Shown in pieces: positions 52,249 to 60,387 of a stretch of 64,000 nucleotides of DNA. Both the position numbers and the translations under genes were made by a program. Position 1 is the stretch's first letter; each line of letters begins with the position of its first letter. The notes beneath the pieces are model-generated. The model made no database searches and was not told where the DNA came from. It was given only the letters and a program-made list of their open reading frames with translations. The DNA is from Lachnospiraceae bacterium (GTDB taxonomy: Bacteria > Bacillota > Clostridia > Lachnospirales > Lachnospiraceae), in contig CAJTFW010000003.1 of NCBI GenBank assembly GCA_910575445.1, positions 186,001-250,000 of the forward strand, in the 5' to 3' direction.

Positions 52249-53568
52249 TCAATAAGCTCTTTTATGCGTATTTGAATATTTCCCCGCAAGCTGCCCCCTT
52301 GTCCGGTGGTAATGGCGGTCTGGTCTTATTGGAACCAGATTCTTGCTGATGTCCTCATAAATCTGCTGGAACAGTTCATCCTGTTTCCGCGCGTCCGTTT
52401 CCAACAGGATATAGATCAGGTCATTTTTTAGTATCCCAATGCTCAATGTCCGGTTTATCATCATCTTATGTTTCCTGTGTCTTTCTTTTTCGTCCAATTC
52501 CGCCTCGGCATCACGGATGATGTCCTCCGCAAGGTTGCTGATATAGATTGTGCTGTATATATCCTGCAGCAGCAGGAGCGGCTTGGTCCCTGTAAAATTT
52601 TCTATCTGCAGGCGGTCTTTGAGTGTCTCGTATGCCGTTTCAATCCCCCATCTCATATGGTACAGTTCGGCTATCTGCTGGTAGCCAAAGGGTTCCGATG
52701 GCAGATTTGTGATGAGCACTTCTTCCTGGTTTTCCGGCAGCGGCACTTTGAGCATCCGCAGGGTAATGTGCCCGATCTCTTCCATCCGCCGGCCAATATC
52801 CGTTCCTTTATAATGTCTGATTCGGCTTTTGTCCAAGTGGATGTCCACCCATGTGTCCGGTGCCGACAAAGCGACCTGTTCTTTTTTATAATCACTGGAT
52901 TTGAGACGCGCAAGGAATAAGATGCCTTTCTCCATCATCTGGATAAAAGCCGGGGTAGACGGATACCCCCTGTCCATGACGACCAGGAACGGCTGTGATG
53001 AGCTGATTGTTTCAGGCAAACGGCCAATCTGCTCTTCTGCCAGCCGCATTTCATCAAACTTGCATTTACCGCAGTCGCTCTCCAGAACCATTCTATTCAT
53101 GATATCATACAGACATCCAAGCCCTATGGATGCCTGGGGCTTTGTTCCTTTCCTGCTGGATGTCCCGAATTCTTCTAGGGTTTCCTTCGTAGTAGGGATA
53201 TTGAGCCCTGAGCCGTCCGCGGCAAGGACTAGATATCCGTGGAAGGTAGAGAATCCGGGTTCCGCGTAAAAGTTCCTGTTATGATGGCGGTAAAGCTCAT
53301 AAAAAGCCAGTGGGTTCAGCTTCATGCGCTGCTTCAGATAACCGGGCTTTGATATTTCCATTCCCGGATGCGCGGTCTTCATATAATTTCGTAGTTCCAG
53401 GCTCAAAGTAATCCCCCTCCGGTTGATCATGGTGAACATAAGATCCTTCAGCGGCATTTTTCTGTTCCTTATAAAAGAGGACGGATTCCCATTTCTGCAG
53501 AAATCATGGAATTCATCCTGATGGATCAAACTGATATCACAACAGGTACGTTTTTGAGAGTCTTTCAT
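52249..53568 (-). CDS. IS4-family transposase
   Basis: A 439-residue DDE transposase. First Asp in LVLAADGSGLNIP (about 113), second in FLVVMDRGYPSTP (about 198), and the YREK box Y-x2-R-x3-E-x6-K in YHMRWGIETAYETLK (about 307-321), which holds the catalytic Glu. This exact spacing is diagnostic of IS4. AGGTGAT lies 4 bases before the ATG. The gene is intact. Confidence 0.95.
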   Translation of the reverse strand: MKDSQKRTCCDISLIHQDEFHDFCRNGNPSSFIRNRKMPLKDLMFTMINRRGITLSLELRNYMKTAHPGMEISKPGYLKQRMKLNPLAFYELYRHHNRNFYAEPGFSTFHGYLVLAADGSGLNIPTTKETLEEFGTSSRKGTKPQASIGLGCLYDIMNRMVLESDCGKCKFDEMRLAEEQIGRLPETISSSQPFLVVMDRGYPSTPAFIQMMEKGILFLARLKSSDYKKEQVALSAPDTWVDIHLDKSRIRHYKGTDIGRRMEEIGHITLRMLKVPLPENQEEVLITNLPSEPFGYQQIAELYHMRWGIETAYETLKDRLQIENFTGTKPLLLLQDIYSTIYISNLAEDIIRDAEAELDEKERHRKHKMMINRTLSIGILKNDLIYILLETDARKQDELFQQIYEDISKNLVPIRPDRHYHRTRGQLAGKYSNTHKRAY

Positions 53569-53756
53569 AAAATCACCTGCCTTTAAAAGAAAAACATCAG
53601 TTATCTGCTTCTATTATACAGTAAACATACTGAAAAAAGGAACCTTTTACAATTTTAAATGTAAAAGATTCCTTAAGTTAATGACATTGTGAAAAATCAA
53701 GGTTTTTCGAGCGACGGACAAGCAGGGTATTGTACTAAAAACTGAATACGACGCAG

Positions 53757-53806
53757 AAGCGGCGTTTCTTACTCTCTATACGGGAGAACAGGAACGCCGC
53801 TTTTTT
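53757..53806 (+). terminator. strong rho-independent terminator
   Basis: A 13-base stem (53757-53769 with 53790-53802; one G-U pair) is followed by a T-run to 53806. It ends whatever transcript crossed the recombinase site before the IS arrived. Confidence 0.88.
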
Positions 53807-53807
53807 C

Positions 53808-54281
53808 ATGCCCTTGTTACGCAGTAGGGGCAGAAAAAGCCTTGCTACAAGCGGTTTTGCGGGCGCGTATCCGGCGCGGCAAGGGATTTATACCTTATCC
53901 CCCGAAACTGCGCTTCTACTGCGTAACAAATCCACAGCAAAAGGACAGCCAAAGACAAGAACACTCAAAGAGCTTGCCGCCGCCCAAAAAGAGGGGGAAG
54001 CCTTAACGCCGGAGGAATCGGAACGTCTGGAAGCCCATAGAAGCCGGAAAAAGATAGCAAGGGAAAAACTGGTACGGCAAGCCGAAACCGACCTGGCAGC
54101 GGCGGCAGAACTGGCAAAGCAGAGGGCGTATTCTTCCGAAGCCACCAAGAAATCCCGGCAGAAAATGTATGAGGAAGCCGCCACAGGAAACCCCGAAGCG
54201 GTGGAACGCTATGAGAATTATCTTGCCGCAAGGAGGGAAGCATACCACAGGAAAAAACAGGAAGCGGAGCGAACCGCATAA
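53808..54281 (+). CDS. hypothetical charged coiled-coil protein of the mobile island, possibly truncated
   Basis: A 157-residue frame directly after a terminator and without a convincing ribosome site. Residues about 45-157 are Ala/Glu/Lys/Arg-rich and helical (LKELAAAQKEGEALTPEESERLEAH, EDLAAAAELAKQR-like), ending EAYHRKKQEAERTA. The first 40 residues may not be translated. A similar tail (KEASNRKQEIDR) stands next to the inverted second copy of the following palindrome at 58.3 kb, so this is probably the 3' end of an element gene whose module was duplicated. Confidence 0.45.
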   Translation: MPLLRSRGRKSLATSGFAGAYPARQGIYTLSPETALLLRNKSTAKGQPKTRTLKELAAAQKEGEALTPEESERLEAHRSRKKIAREKLVRQAETDLAAAAELAKQRAYSSEATKKSRQKMYEEAATGNPEAVERYENYLAARREAYHRKKQEAERTA

Positions 54282-54305
54282 GGACTGAAAAACAAAAGGT
54301 GCATT

Positions 54306-54469
54306 GTGGAAATGTGCATAACAGGCTATGGAATCATGGATAACTCTGTTCACAGCATATGGAAAAGCTAAAGTGCAGCTTTCCCACATCCTGCAAACAG
54401 AGTTACCCACAATTCCATAAGACAGCCAGTTATACACATTACGGCACAATGCCGACTACTACGGAATCC
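54306..54469. repeat. 164-base internally palindromic element, left copy
   Basis: Its reverse complement recurs at 58057-58219 with roughly 80% identity by eye. Internally it folds on itself: ATGTGCATAAC near 54313 pairs with GTTATACACAT near 54449, AACTCTGTT with AACAGAGTT, and AAAGCT with AGCTTT at the centre. It contains several TTxCCCACA-like words that recall DnaA boxes. No gene lies within it. Candidate roles: single-strand or double-strand replication origin, or transfer origin of the parent element. Confidence 0.85.
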
Positions 54470-54564
54470 TTCTCATTCCAACAATGACAAAAACACTATT
54501 CCAGTAAAGCAGAAATTTGTATATAATTGTCAGAAGAAAAAACAAAGAAATTCAAATTTATGTA

Positions 54565-54595
54565 TTGACTCTCTCGTAGCGTAACGGTTTACGAT
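54565..54595 (+). promoter_or_regulatory. MerR-type promoter with 19-base spacer
   Basis: TTGACT (54565-54570) and TACGAT (54590-54595) are 19 bases apart, the elongated spacing at which MerR-family activators work; CGTA/TACG arms lie inside the spacer. The gene directly after it encodes a MerR protein, so autoregulation is likely. Confidence 0.7.
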
Positions 54596-54615
54596 TGAAC
54601 CGAAAGGAGGAAATA

Positions 54616-55455
54616 ATGAAAACCGTAAAGGACGTGTCAGAGATAACCGGAGTAAGTATAAGGACGTTGAGATATTATGATGAAATCGGTCTGCTAAAGC
54701 CAACGGAATTAACAAAAGCTGGTTATCGACTCTATGACAACAAAGCGTTAGAAAAGTTGCAGGAAATTATGTTCTTTAGAGAATTGGAAATTCCATTGAT
54801 AGACATAAAAAAAATCATGGATAACCCTAATTATGATAAAGAGCAGGCTTTATTGACTCAAAAATCTTTATTGGAGCAGAAACGAAATCGGCTAAATGGG
54901 ATTATTGAGTTAATAACAGACGTAATGAAAGGAGTCAATACTATGAGTTTTGAAGCATTTAGCAACGAAGAAGTACAGAAAATGGTAAATCATACTTTGG
55001 AATGTATGTCAAAAGAAAGCCTTGATGAGCAGGTGCAAAAATACGGGAGTATGGAAAAATACAAAGAGTATTTGGTTTCCGGCTTTGCCAACGAACAGGC
55101 TATGGCAGACTTATTGAAGTGGTATGGCAGCAAAGAAAAAGCAATGGAAGCAGTCATGCAGTCAACCGGAAGTGGTGAAGAAATAAAACAGGAACAAGAT
55201 GAAAATGCCAGAATCTATAAGCAGTTTATGGCAGCAAAAGAAGCTGGCAATATGGATATGGCACATTCCGCTGTTGAAATGCTTGCAGAAAATTACAAAA
55301 CAATGTTTGCGCTTGATAATGCAAGAAACATCCTGCTCGATTTGGCAAAAGAATATTTGCAAGGAGAAAAACTTGCAGAAGCAACCGATAGCCAATTTGG
55401 AAAAGGCTGCTCTGAATATGTCGCCCATGCTATTCAGCATTACTATGGGGCATAG
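54616..55455 (+). CDS. MerR-family regulator with TipAS drug-binding domain
   Basis: A 279-residue regulator. The N-terminal 70 residues are a MerR winged helix (DVSEITGVSIRTLRYYDEIGLLKP), a coiled-coil dimer helix follows (about 75-110), and the last about 130 residues resemble the TipAS ligand domain (YGSKEKAMEAVMQS, FGKGCSEYVAHAIQHYYG). TipAS domains trap thiopeptides and other drugs. The ribosome site AAAGGAGG lies before ATG 54616. It stands divergently beyond a foldback from a TetR-MFS drug-efflux operon and may control it or only itself. Confidence 0.92.
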   Translation: MKTVKDVSEITGVSIRTLRYYDEIGLLKPTELTKAGYRLYDNKALEKLQEIMFFRELEIPLIDIKKIMDNPNYDKEQALLTQKSLLEQKRNRLNGIIELITDVMKGVNTMSFEAFSNEEVQKMVNHTLECMSKESLDEQVQKYGSMEKYKEYLVSGFANEQAMADLLKWYGSKEKAMEAVMQSTGSGEEIKQEQDENARIYKQFMAAKEAGNMDMAHSAVEMLAENYKTMFALDNARNILLDLAKEYLQGEKLAEATDSQFGKGCSEYVAHAIQHYYGA

Positions 55456-55480
55456 CGGACAAAACGACAATGAATTATTT

Positions 55481-55523
55481 ATAACGGGTGACGAAATAAA
55501 TACATTCTCTCGTTGCCCGTTAT
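55481..55523 (+). terminator. hairpin after the MerR gene
   Basis: ATAACGGG-TG-ACGA (55481-55494) pairs with TCGT-TG-CCCGTTAT (55510-55523), loop 15, one two-base mismatch; no U-run. Confidence 0.55.
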
Positions 55524-55580
55524 ATTGGAGTAATAGCGATGTTAGAAAGTAATTTTTAAATATGTTTCCCCATGTGGGAG

Positions 55581-55744
55581 AAAGGGGGAAATTTCTATGG
55601 CTTGCACAGAAGCATACAGGGAACACATCATGTATTCTTTCAACGCCTTTTGCATAGTATATGACTACTCTGCAAAAAGCGTTAAATGTGTATTCGATAT
55701 GCTCCTTGTATGCTTCTGTACAATCCATAAGCAATTCCCCCTTT
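55581..55744. repeat. 164-base foldback made of two head-to-head copies of one gene start
   Basis: AAAGGGGGAA (55581-55590) and TTCCCCCTTT (55735-55744) begin two inverted copies that align for about 80 bases each and meet near 55662. Each copy carries a ribosome site AAAGGGGG and the same reading frame: plus strand from ATG 55597 (ACTEAYREHIMYSFNAFC, stop 55761) and minus strand from ATG 55728 (DCTEAYKEHIEYTFNAFC). It looks like a duplicated, truncated N-terminus of an element gene. Confidence 0.8.
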
Positions 55745-55798
55745 GGTATACGATTTTTTGAACAAAAAAACCGATAACCGCATTTTCATTTCTGCGTG

Positions 55799-55987
55799 TT
55801 ATCGGCTCTGCGTCTGTGCGTCTGGCTCTTTGATAACGGATATATTCATCTGTTTAACATTTATAAGCGTTTCTTGTTTACACTTCGGACAGTATAAAGG
55901 AAATTTTTCAAGTATAGTATCTTCACGCAATTTTAATCTTGTTTTGCTTCCACATATAGGACATATTAACCACTTTTCTTGGTTCAT
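55799..55987 (-). CDS. cysteine-rich KTR-type small protein
   Basis: A 62-residue zinc-ribbon protein: CPICGSKTRLKLRED (the KTR motif) and YCPKCKQETLINVKQ, giving two CxxC pairs. Such proteins are common cargo of conjugative elements in Firmicutes; function unknown. GGAGGTAG lies before the ATG, and its start overlaps the stop of the MFS gene by one base (TAATG), so it is the third gene of the tetR-MFS operon. Confidence 0.88.
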   Translation of the reverse strand: MNQEKWLICPICGSKTRLKLREDTILEKFPLYCPKCKQETLINVKQMNISVIKEPDAQTQSR

Positions 55988-57237
55988 TAGACTACCTCCG
56001 ATTGCTCGCTTTCCATTCTTCTAAAAAAACCTATTGCGGATAATCCAACAGCACACACAATTATTCCTGTCGGAAGTAAAACAAAATATATGGCATGACT
56101 AAATTTATCGAATAAAAATCCATATATAATTTGTCCGATTGGTTGAACACACAATGTAATTGTGGATGTATATGCCATAACTTTTCCGATTAAATAATTA
56201 GGTGTCCTTTGTTGTATGAGTGAAACCGCAAAAATTGAAAAAATACTAATAAAAATCTGCATACCGCAAAATGAAACAATGCTGATAACGTATTTTATAA
56301 CAGGACTAACAGGCAAAAGAAAGGCAATTCCGGCAGGAATAATAAAAATTCCAAGTGAAGCAAGTATAAGTGATAATTTATGTATTTTTAATTTCTCTGT
56401 AAGAAGCCCGGCAGCTATACTCCCTAAAATCGTTGCAATCGCTAATGCACTTTCAGCAGCACCATAATATTGTGCATTTAATCCAAGTATAGTACGCACT
56501 ATATAGGGCAGTCCGACTATGGTAATTCCCATTACAAAAAATCTTGAAAATGCAGTCAAAAACAGCATTTTTGAAATACTTGTTTGTTCTTTTGAAATAT
56601 ACTGCATACTTGATATAAAATCCTCTTTGATGACTGAAAGAACACGTCCTTTACTCTGTGGAAGCTGATAGCTTAATTTTATAAAACATTCAAATAGTGC
56701 GGTAAAAAAGAAACAACAAACACTGGCATACATGACAGGTTTTAATCCAAACGTGGCATATAATACACCGCCTAACATTGGAGCAATTAAATAGGACAGG
56801 GAAGCTACTTGATTTACAACAGCATTACCTTTCATTATATTTTCGCCCTCTAACATTGTAGGTATACACGCTTGTACCGTAGGTGTTTCAAAAGCGCCCA
56901 AAATAGAAAGTATAATAAGGAGTATGCTTATCATAACCATGTCATTTTTTGTAGATAAAAGAAGTGTCGTACTTAAAACTGAAATACCTGTTAAAGTATC
57001 TAATGCAACCATAATATTTCGTCTGTTTGCTCGGTCTGCAAGAATACCTCCTAACGGCGAAAGAAAAATTGTCGGTATTGTCGCAATGGATAGAATACCG
57101 GCAAATATGGCGGCTGAACCTGTTACTTCCAGTACATACATAGACAATGCAAGTTTCAAAATAAAGTTTCCAAACAAGGACGTTAGCTGCCCCAAAATAA
57201 GCAGCCTAAAATTTCTTGTAAATAGCTTTTGTATCAT
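55987..57237 (-). CDS. MFS drug efflux transporter (DHA3/macrolide type)
   Basis: A 416-residue, 12-span transporter: start NFRLLILGQLTSLFGNFILKLAL, the MFS loop motif GGILADRANRRNIMVALD (about 58-75), and a repeat half with AAGLLTEKLKIHKLSLI. It resembles MFS transporters of the macrolide/multidrug type. The gene overlaps tetR by 4 bases and the KTR gene by 1, so the three are translationally coupled. Substrate not readable. Confidence 0.9.
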   Translation of the reverse strand: MIQKLFTRNFRLLILGQLTSLFGNFILKLALSMYVLEVTGSAAIFAGILSIATIPTIFLSPLGGILADRANRRNIMVALDTLTGISVLSTTLLLSTKNDMVMISILLIILSILGAFETPTVQACIPTMLEGENIMKGNAVVNQVASLSYLIAPMLGGVLYATFGLKPVMYASVCCFFFTALFECFIKLSYQLPQSKGRVLSVIKEDFISSMQYISKEQTSISKMLFLTAFSRFFVMGITIVGLPYIVRTILGLNAQYYGAAESALAIATILGSIAAGLLTEKLKIHKLSLILASLGIFIIPAGIAFLLPVSPVIKYVISIVSFCGMQIFISIFSIFAVSLIQQRTPNYLIGKVMAYTSTITLCVQPIGQIIYGFLFDKFSHAIYFVLLPTGIIVCAVGLSAIGFFRRMESEQSEVV

Positions 57238-57893
57238 AACTCGTTTCCTCCTTTTTCTGAAATATCAGTAATAAACTTTTCGGCAAAGGACAGTATATCG
57301 TCATTCAAAAGAGGTAAACCCATGTGTTCCAATACCTCCATTACAAAACGATATTTATGATGTAATTCTTGCTCTGTTGCAGGAAATACTGACGGCATAA
57401 GCCAAAAGTTAATAAGCGGTAAAAGTTCGGATAATTCTTTTACATATTCAGTCTTAATAGAACCGTCTTTCTTTCCCTCCTCTAATAGTTCTAACCACAA
57501 CGGTGTTAGCATACGCCTGTTTTCCTCAACCGCCGCTGCTAAAATATATGGGTCTTTTAGAATAGGAATTGCTTGCATATTTATGTCATTGCGTTTTATG
57601 TCTGATTGGTTAAGTACAAGCAAAGACTGGATTTTTTGCAAACCATTTAGGTCATTTCGTCCTTTGACTGCTTCAAAAGGATTGTTTTCAAAAAAGAGCT
57701 GATTTCCCAATGCGTGCATAACTTCTTCTTTGCTTTGAAAACAACGGTAAAACATTCCTTTTGCCCCGCCTACCATGTTCATAATATCGGAGATGGAAGT
57801 TTCCTCATATCCCTTTGAAGTAAATAACTTTTGCGCTGCATTTAGAATTTCCTTTTTCCATTGTTCCGGGGCTTTCTTTACTGGTCGTGCCAA
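57234..57893 (-). CDS. TetR-family repressor of the efflux operon
   Basis: A 219-residue regulator: N-terminal helix-turn-helix (ILNAAQKLFTSKGYEETSISDIMNMVGGAKGMFYRCFQSKEEVMHAL) and a helical ligand domain. It starts with TTG at 57893, placed by AGGAGG 11 bases upstream. It most likely represses its own operon from TGAC-N5-GTCA (57926-57938) and is released by the drug the MFS protein exports. Confidence 0.92.
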   Translation of the reverse strand: MARPVKKAPEQWKKEILNAAQKLFTSKGYEETSISDIMNMVGGAKGMFYRCFQSKEEVMHALGNQLFFENNPFEAVKGRNDLNGLQKIQSLLVLNQSDIKRNDINMQAIPILKDPYILAAAVEENRRMLTPLWLELLEEGKKDGSIKTEYVKELSELLPLINFWLMPSVFPATEQELHHKYRFVMEVLEHMGLPLLNDDILSFAEKFITDISEKGGNEL

Positions 57894-57925
57894 TTTTACA
57901 TTTACCTCCTTTGTATGCTTATTAA

Positions 57926-57938
57926 TGACTTGCGGTCA
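57926..57938. promoter_or_regulatory. possible TetR operator
   Basis: TGACTTGCGGTCA is an inverted repeat (TGAC, 5 bases, GTCA) about 35-45 bases before the tetR start and overlapping a TTGACC -35-like word on the minus strand. Confidence 0.5.
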
Positions 57939-58056
57939 AAAACTATTTTACTACTTTTTCTGTGGTTTCGCAATATAGTTAAGCAGAAATTTTTGCTATA
58001 TATTCGGATTTTCTAAAAGTAATACGGGTATTTGACAAAAAAGGTAAGAAAGAGAG

Positions 58057-58219
58057 GGATTCCGTAGTAGTCGGCACTGTGCGTAATGTGCATAACTTGC
58101 TATCTTATGGAGTTGTGGGAAAGTTTGTTTGCAGAATGTGGGAAAGCTGCCCTTTAGCTTTTCCATGTTCTGTGAACGGACTTTTCCATGACGGAATAGC
58201 AAGTTATACACATTTCCAC
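58057..58219. repeat. palindromic element, inverted right copy
   Basis: This is the reverse complement of the 54306-54469 element: matching blocks include CCGTAGTAGTCGGCA, ATGTGGGAAAGCTGC, TTTAGCTTTTCCAT and CACATTTCCAC. Both copies share the order of their internal arms. With the left copy it brackets the MerR, KTR, MFS and TetR genes. Confidence 0.85.
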
Positions 58220-58315
58220 GGTGCTTGTCTTTTGGTTTTTGATTTCTTTGGTTCGGAATAGTATAGTGCTGGCGGTCTATCTCTTGTTTTCGGTTGCTTG
58301 CTTCTTTACCGTACA
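58204..58315 (-). pseudogene. tail fragment of the element gene beside the right palindrome
   Basis: On the minus strand the frame reads YGKEASNRKQEIDRQHYTEP and ends KTKRQAPWKCV. Its KEASNRKQEIDR matches REAYHRKKQEAER at the end of the 53808 gene in the same position relative to the palindrome. The upstream part of the gene is absent; the chromosomal side begins just beyond. Confidence 0.55.
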
Positions 58316-58382
58316 TGAGCATTGGTGTGTGAATTGTAACAACAAAAAGAGCAGTTTACTACAAAGTTACTACGAATTTTGC

Positions 58383-58411
58383 TTGCATGGTACAGAATAA
58401 TACTTTATAAT
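58383..58411 (+). promoter_or_regulatory. promoter of the nitroreductase gene
   Basis: TTGCAT (58383-58388) and TATAAT (58406-58411) are 17 bases apart. The leader repeats the word ATAATACTTTAT (near 58397 and 58461) and contains AAGATA/TATCTT arms. Confidence 0.65.
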
Positions 58412-58500
58412 ACGTTTTAGAAATGCGGCAAATACGGGAAGATACTTGATAATGAGTGATAATACTTTATCTTCTTTGGTATTTCTAGAAGGAGGAGAAC

Positions 58501-59025
58501 ATGGAGCTATTGGAAATCATGCAGAACAGGCGCAGTGTACGAGCCTATACAAAGGAAGCGGTGAGTGAAGAGCAGATAGCGCGGATATTGCAGGCGGGGC
58601 TTTTGTCGGCGTCAGGGCGAATGATTCGTCCGTGGGAATTTATCGTTGTGCGTGACAAAGAGATGCTTCATAAGATGGCAGGAGCGAGAGATTCGGGAGC
58701 TAAGATGCTAGAGGAGGCAGATAGCGCGATTGTGGTACTTGGCGATGAAGAGAAATCAGATGTCTGGACAGAAGATTGCTGTATTGCAATGGCCAATATG
58801 CATCTGATGGCAGATAGTCTTGGAGTGGGAAGCTGTTGGATTCAGGGACGCCTTCGAAAGGCCTCTGATGGGCGGACAACAGAAGCCTATCTTCGCGAGT
58901 TGCTTTTATATCCTGAAAATCTGCGCTTAGAGGCAATCTTATCACTTGGAATCCCCAAAGAACATCCAAAAGCATATACACTAGAAGAACTTCGGATGGA
59001 TAAGATACATAAGGAGCATTTCTAA
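58501..59025 (+). CDS. nitroreductase-family FMN oxidoreductase
   Basis: A 174-residue protein: ELLEIMQNRRSVRAYT at the start (FMN phosphate Arg pair), GLLSASGRMIRPWEFIVV, and IAMANMHLMADSLGVGSCWIQG with the conserved Gly near 115. Uses NAD(P)H to reduce nitro or quinone compounds. AGAAGGAGGAG lies before the ATG. The stop overlaps the next gene by one base. Confidence 0.92.
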   Translation: MELLEIMQNRRSVRAYTKEAVSEEQIARILQAGLLSASGRMIRPWEFIVVRDKEMLHKMAGARDSGAKMLEEADSAIVVLGDEEKSDVWTEDCCIAMANMHLMADSLGVGSCWIQGRLRKASDGRTTEAYLRELLLYPENLRLEAILSLGIPKEHPKAYTLEELRMDKIHKEHF

Positions 59026-59546
59026 TGCAAAGAACGAAGTCACTGACTCTTTACAATATGATTTTTCCTATCTGGCTTCTGTGGCTGCTTCCTCCAGTAT
59101 CACTTTTGATACTGCCAGCTAACTTTTTGTGGGATATGTTAATCTTAGTGCTTTCTATGCGCGTACTTGGTATCACAGGTGCCTTAAAGGAAGCCCGAAG
59201 CGTGATTGTCAGAGTCTGGCTCTGTGGCTTTTTGGCGGATGCGGTGGGAGCTTTGGCGATGGTGTTTATGAGCTTTATACAGCCAACAAGAGCATCTGTA
59301 TGGGCGGATTGGTGGTATGATAAAGTTATGGGGCCTTCTGTCTACAATCCTTTAAGTAATCCCTATGCATTTGGCTATGTGGGAATCTTTATTCTACTGT
59401 CAGCAATACTGATTTATATATGTAATATAATGTTTTGTCTCAATAAACTTACGCTTGAGATGCAGAAGAAAAAGAAGCTTGCACTTTTTCTTGCTGTCTT
59501 TACAGCGCCGTATCTGTTCTATCTGCCAGTAGAGTGGTTTGCTTAG
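59025..59546 (+). CDS. hypothetical membrane protein
   Basis: A 173-residue protein with about four hydrophobic segments (FPIWLLWLLPPVSLLILPANFLWDMLILVL, VWLCGFLADAVGALAMVFMSF, YVGIFILLSAILIYICNIMF, LALFLAVFTAPYLFYLPV). No family recognised. The TAATG junction couples it to the nitroreductase. Confidence 0.8.
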   Translation: MQRTKSLTLYNMIFPIWLLWLLPPVSLLILPANFLWDMLILVLSMRVLGITGALKEARSVIVRVWLCGFLADAVGALAMVFMSFIQPTRASVWADWWYDKVMGPSVYNPLSNPYAFGYVGIFILLSAILIYICNIMFCLNKLTLEMQKKKKLALFLAVFTAPYLFYLPVEWFA

Positions 59547-59553
59547 AATAGAA

Positions 59554-59619
59554 TCTTAAGAAATCTTAATAAAATATCCCTAAAATCCTATGATATGATA
59601 ACTAGAAAAAAAGTATAAT
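59554..59619 (+). promoter_or_regulatory. vanR promoter region with paired response-regulator boxes
   Basis: TCTTAAGAAA (59554-59563) and TCTTAATAAA (59564-59573) are tandem 10-base repeats. Candidate -10 boxes are TATGAT (59594-59599) and TATAAT (59614-59619), both without a good -35, as expected for activation by the encoded regulator. Confidence 0.55.
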
Positions 59620-59623
59620 AACT

Positions 59624-59661
59624 CTGTCATCTGTATCTGTACAAATGACAGGGTTTCTTTA
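59624..59661 (+). terminator. leader hairpin before vanR
   Basis: CTGTCAT (59624-59630) pairs with ATGACAG (59645-59651), followed by GGTTTCTTT. It may end the upstream transcript or attenuate vanR. Confidence 0.5.
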
Positions 59662-59685
59662 TAGAATTTAAAAAGGAGAAGTAGG

Positions 59686-60387
59686 ATGGGTGAGAAGGTG
59701 TTAATTGTCGATGATGAGCAAGAGATTGCAGATTTGGTTGCCGTGTATTTGGAAAGTGAGGGGTATGAGGTATATAAGTTCTACACAGCCAAAGAGGCAC
59801 TTGCGTGTATTAAGACAACGGAGCTAGACTTGGCGATTCTGGATGTGATGCTTCCACAGGTTAATGGTTTTACCATCTGTCAAAAGATTCGTAAAAAATA
59901 CCATTATCCGGTTATTATGCTGACAGCGAAGGATGAAGAAATTGATAAGATTACCGGGCTGACACTTGGAGCAGATGACTATATTACAAAGCCATTTCGT
60001 CCGTTGGAGATGGTGGCAAGAGTTAAGGCACAGCTTCGCCGTTATAAAAGATATAATCCGGCAACAACAGCAAAAGAAGAAGAACATATTCTCTATCATG
60101 CTGGCCTAACCATCAATATTCAAAGCCATGAGTGTACACTCAATGAGAAAAAACTTGATTTAACTCCGACAGAATTTGAGATTTTGCGTATTCTCTGTCA
60201 GCAAAAGGGAAAAGTCGTCAGTTCAGAAGCACTGTTTCATGAAATCTGGAAAGATGAGTATTATCAAAAGTCTAACAATACAATTACCGTACATATTCGC
60301 CATCTAAGAGAGAAGCTTTCTGACAGTGCAGAGCGGCCAAAATATATTCATACCGTGTGGGGAGTGGGGTACAAAATTGAAAATTAA
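59686..60387 (+). CDS. vanR: VanR-like response regulator (OmpR family)
   Basis: A 233-residue regulator: receiver 1-115 with acidic pair DDE at 9-11, phosphate-accepting Asp53 in LAILDVMLP, and Lys in MLTAKDEEIDKITGLTLGADDYITKPFRP; C-terminal winged helix 130-233 (DLTPTEFEILRILCQQKGKVVS, NTITVHIRHLREKL, YIHTVWGVGYKIEN). It pairs with the kinase that overlaps its end and with a VanG-like ligase downstream, which supports a VanR role. Confidence 0.85.
   Translation: MGEKVLIVDDEQEIADLVAVYLESEGYEVYKFYTAKEALACIKTTELDLAILDVMLPQVNGFTICQKIRKKYHYPVIMLTAKDEEIDKITGLTLGADDYITKPFRPLEMVARVKAQLRRYKRYNPATTAKEEEHILYHAGLTINIQSHECTLNEKKLDLTPTEFEILRILCQQKGKVVSSEALFHEIWKDEYYQKSNNTITVHIRHLREKLSDSAERPKYIHTVWGVGYKIEN

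Larger units (their letters stand above)
52089..53690 (-). mobile_element. IS4-family insertion sequence, complete
   Basis: Terminal inverted repeats of 19 bases are perfect: ACAATGTCATTAACTTAAG at 52089-52107 and its reverse complement at 53672-53690. GAAAAATC flanks both sides (52081-52088 and 53691-53698), an 8-base target duplication. The 1602-base element holds one intact transposase gene on the minus strand. Perfect ends and an open gene indicate recent insertion. Confidence 0.93.

Noticed and set aside
55581-55744. Retron msr/msd or group II intron domain
   Set aside because: No reverse transcriptase is encoded nearby, and the foldback is explained by two inverted copies of a coding start.
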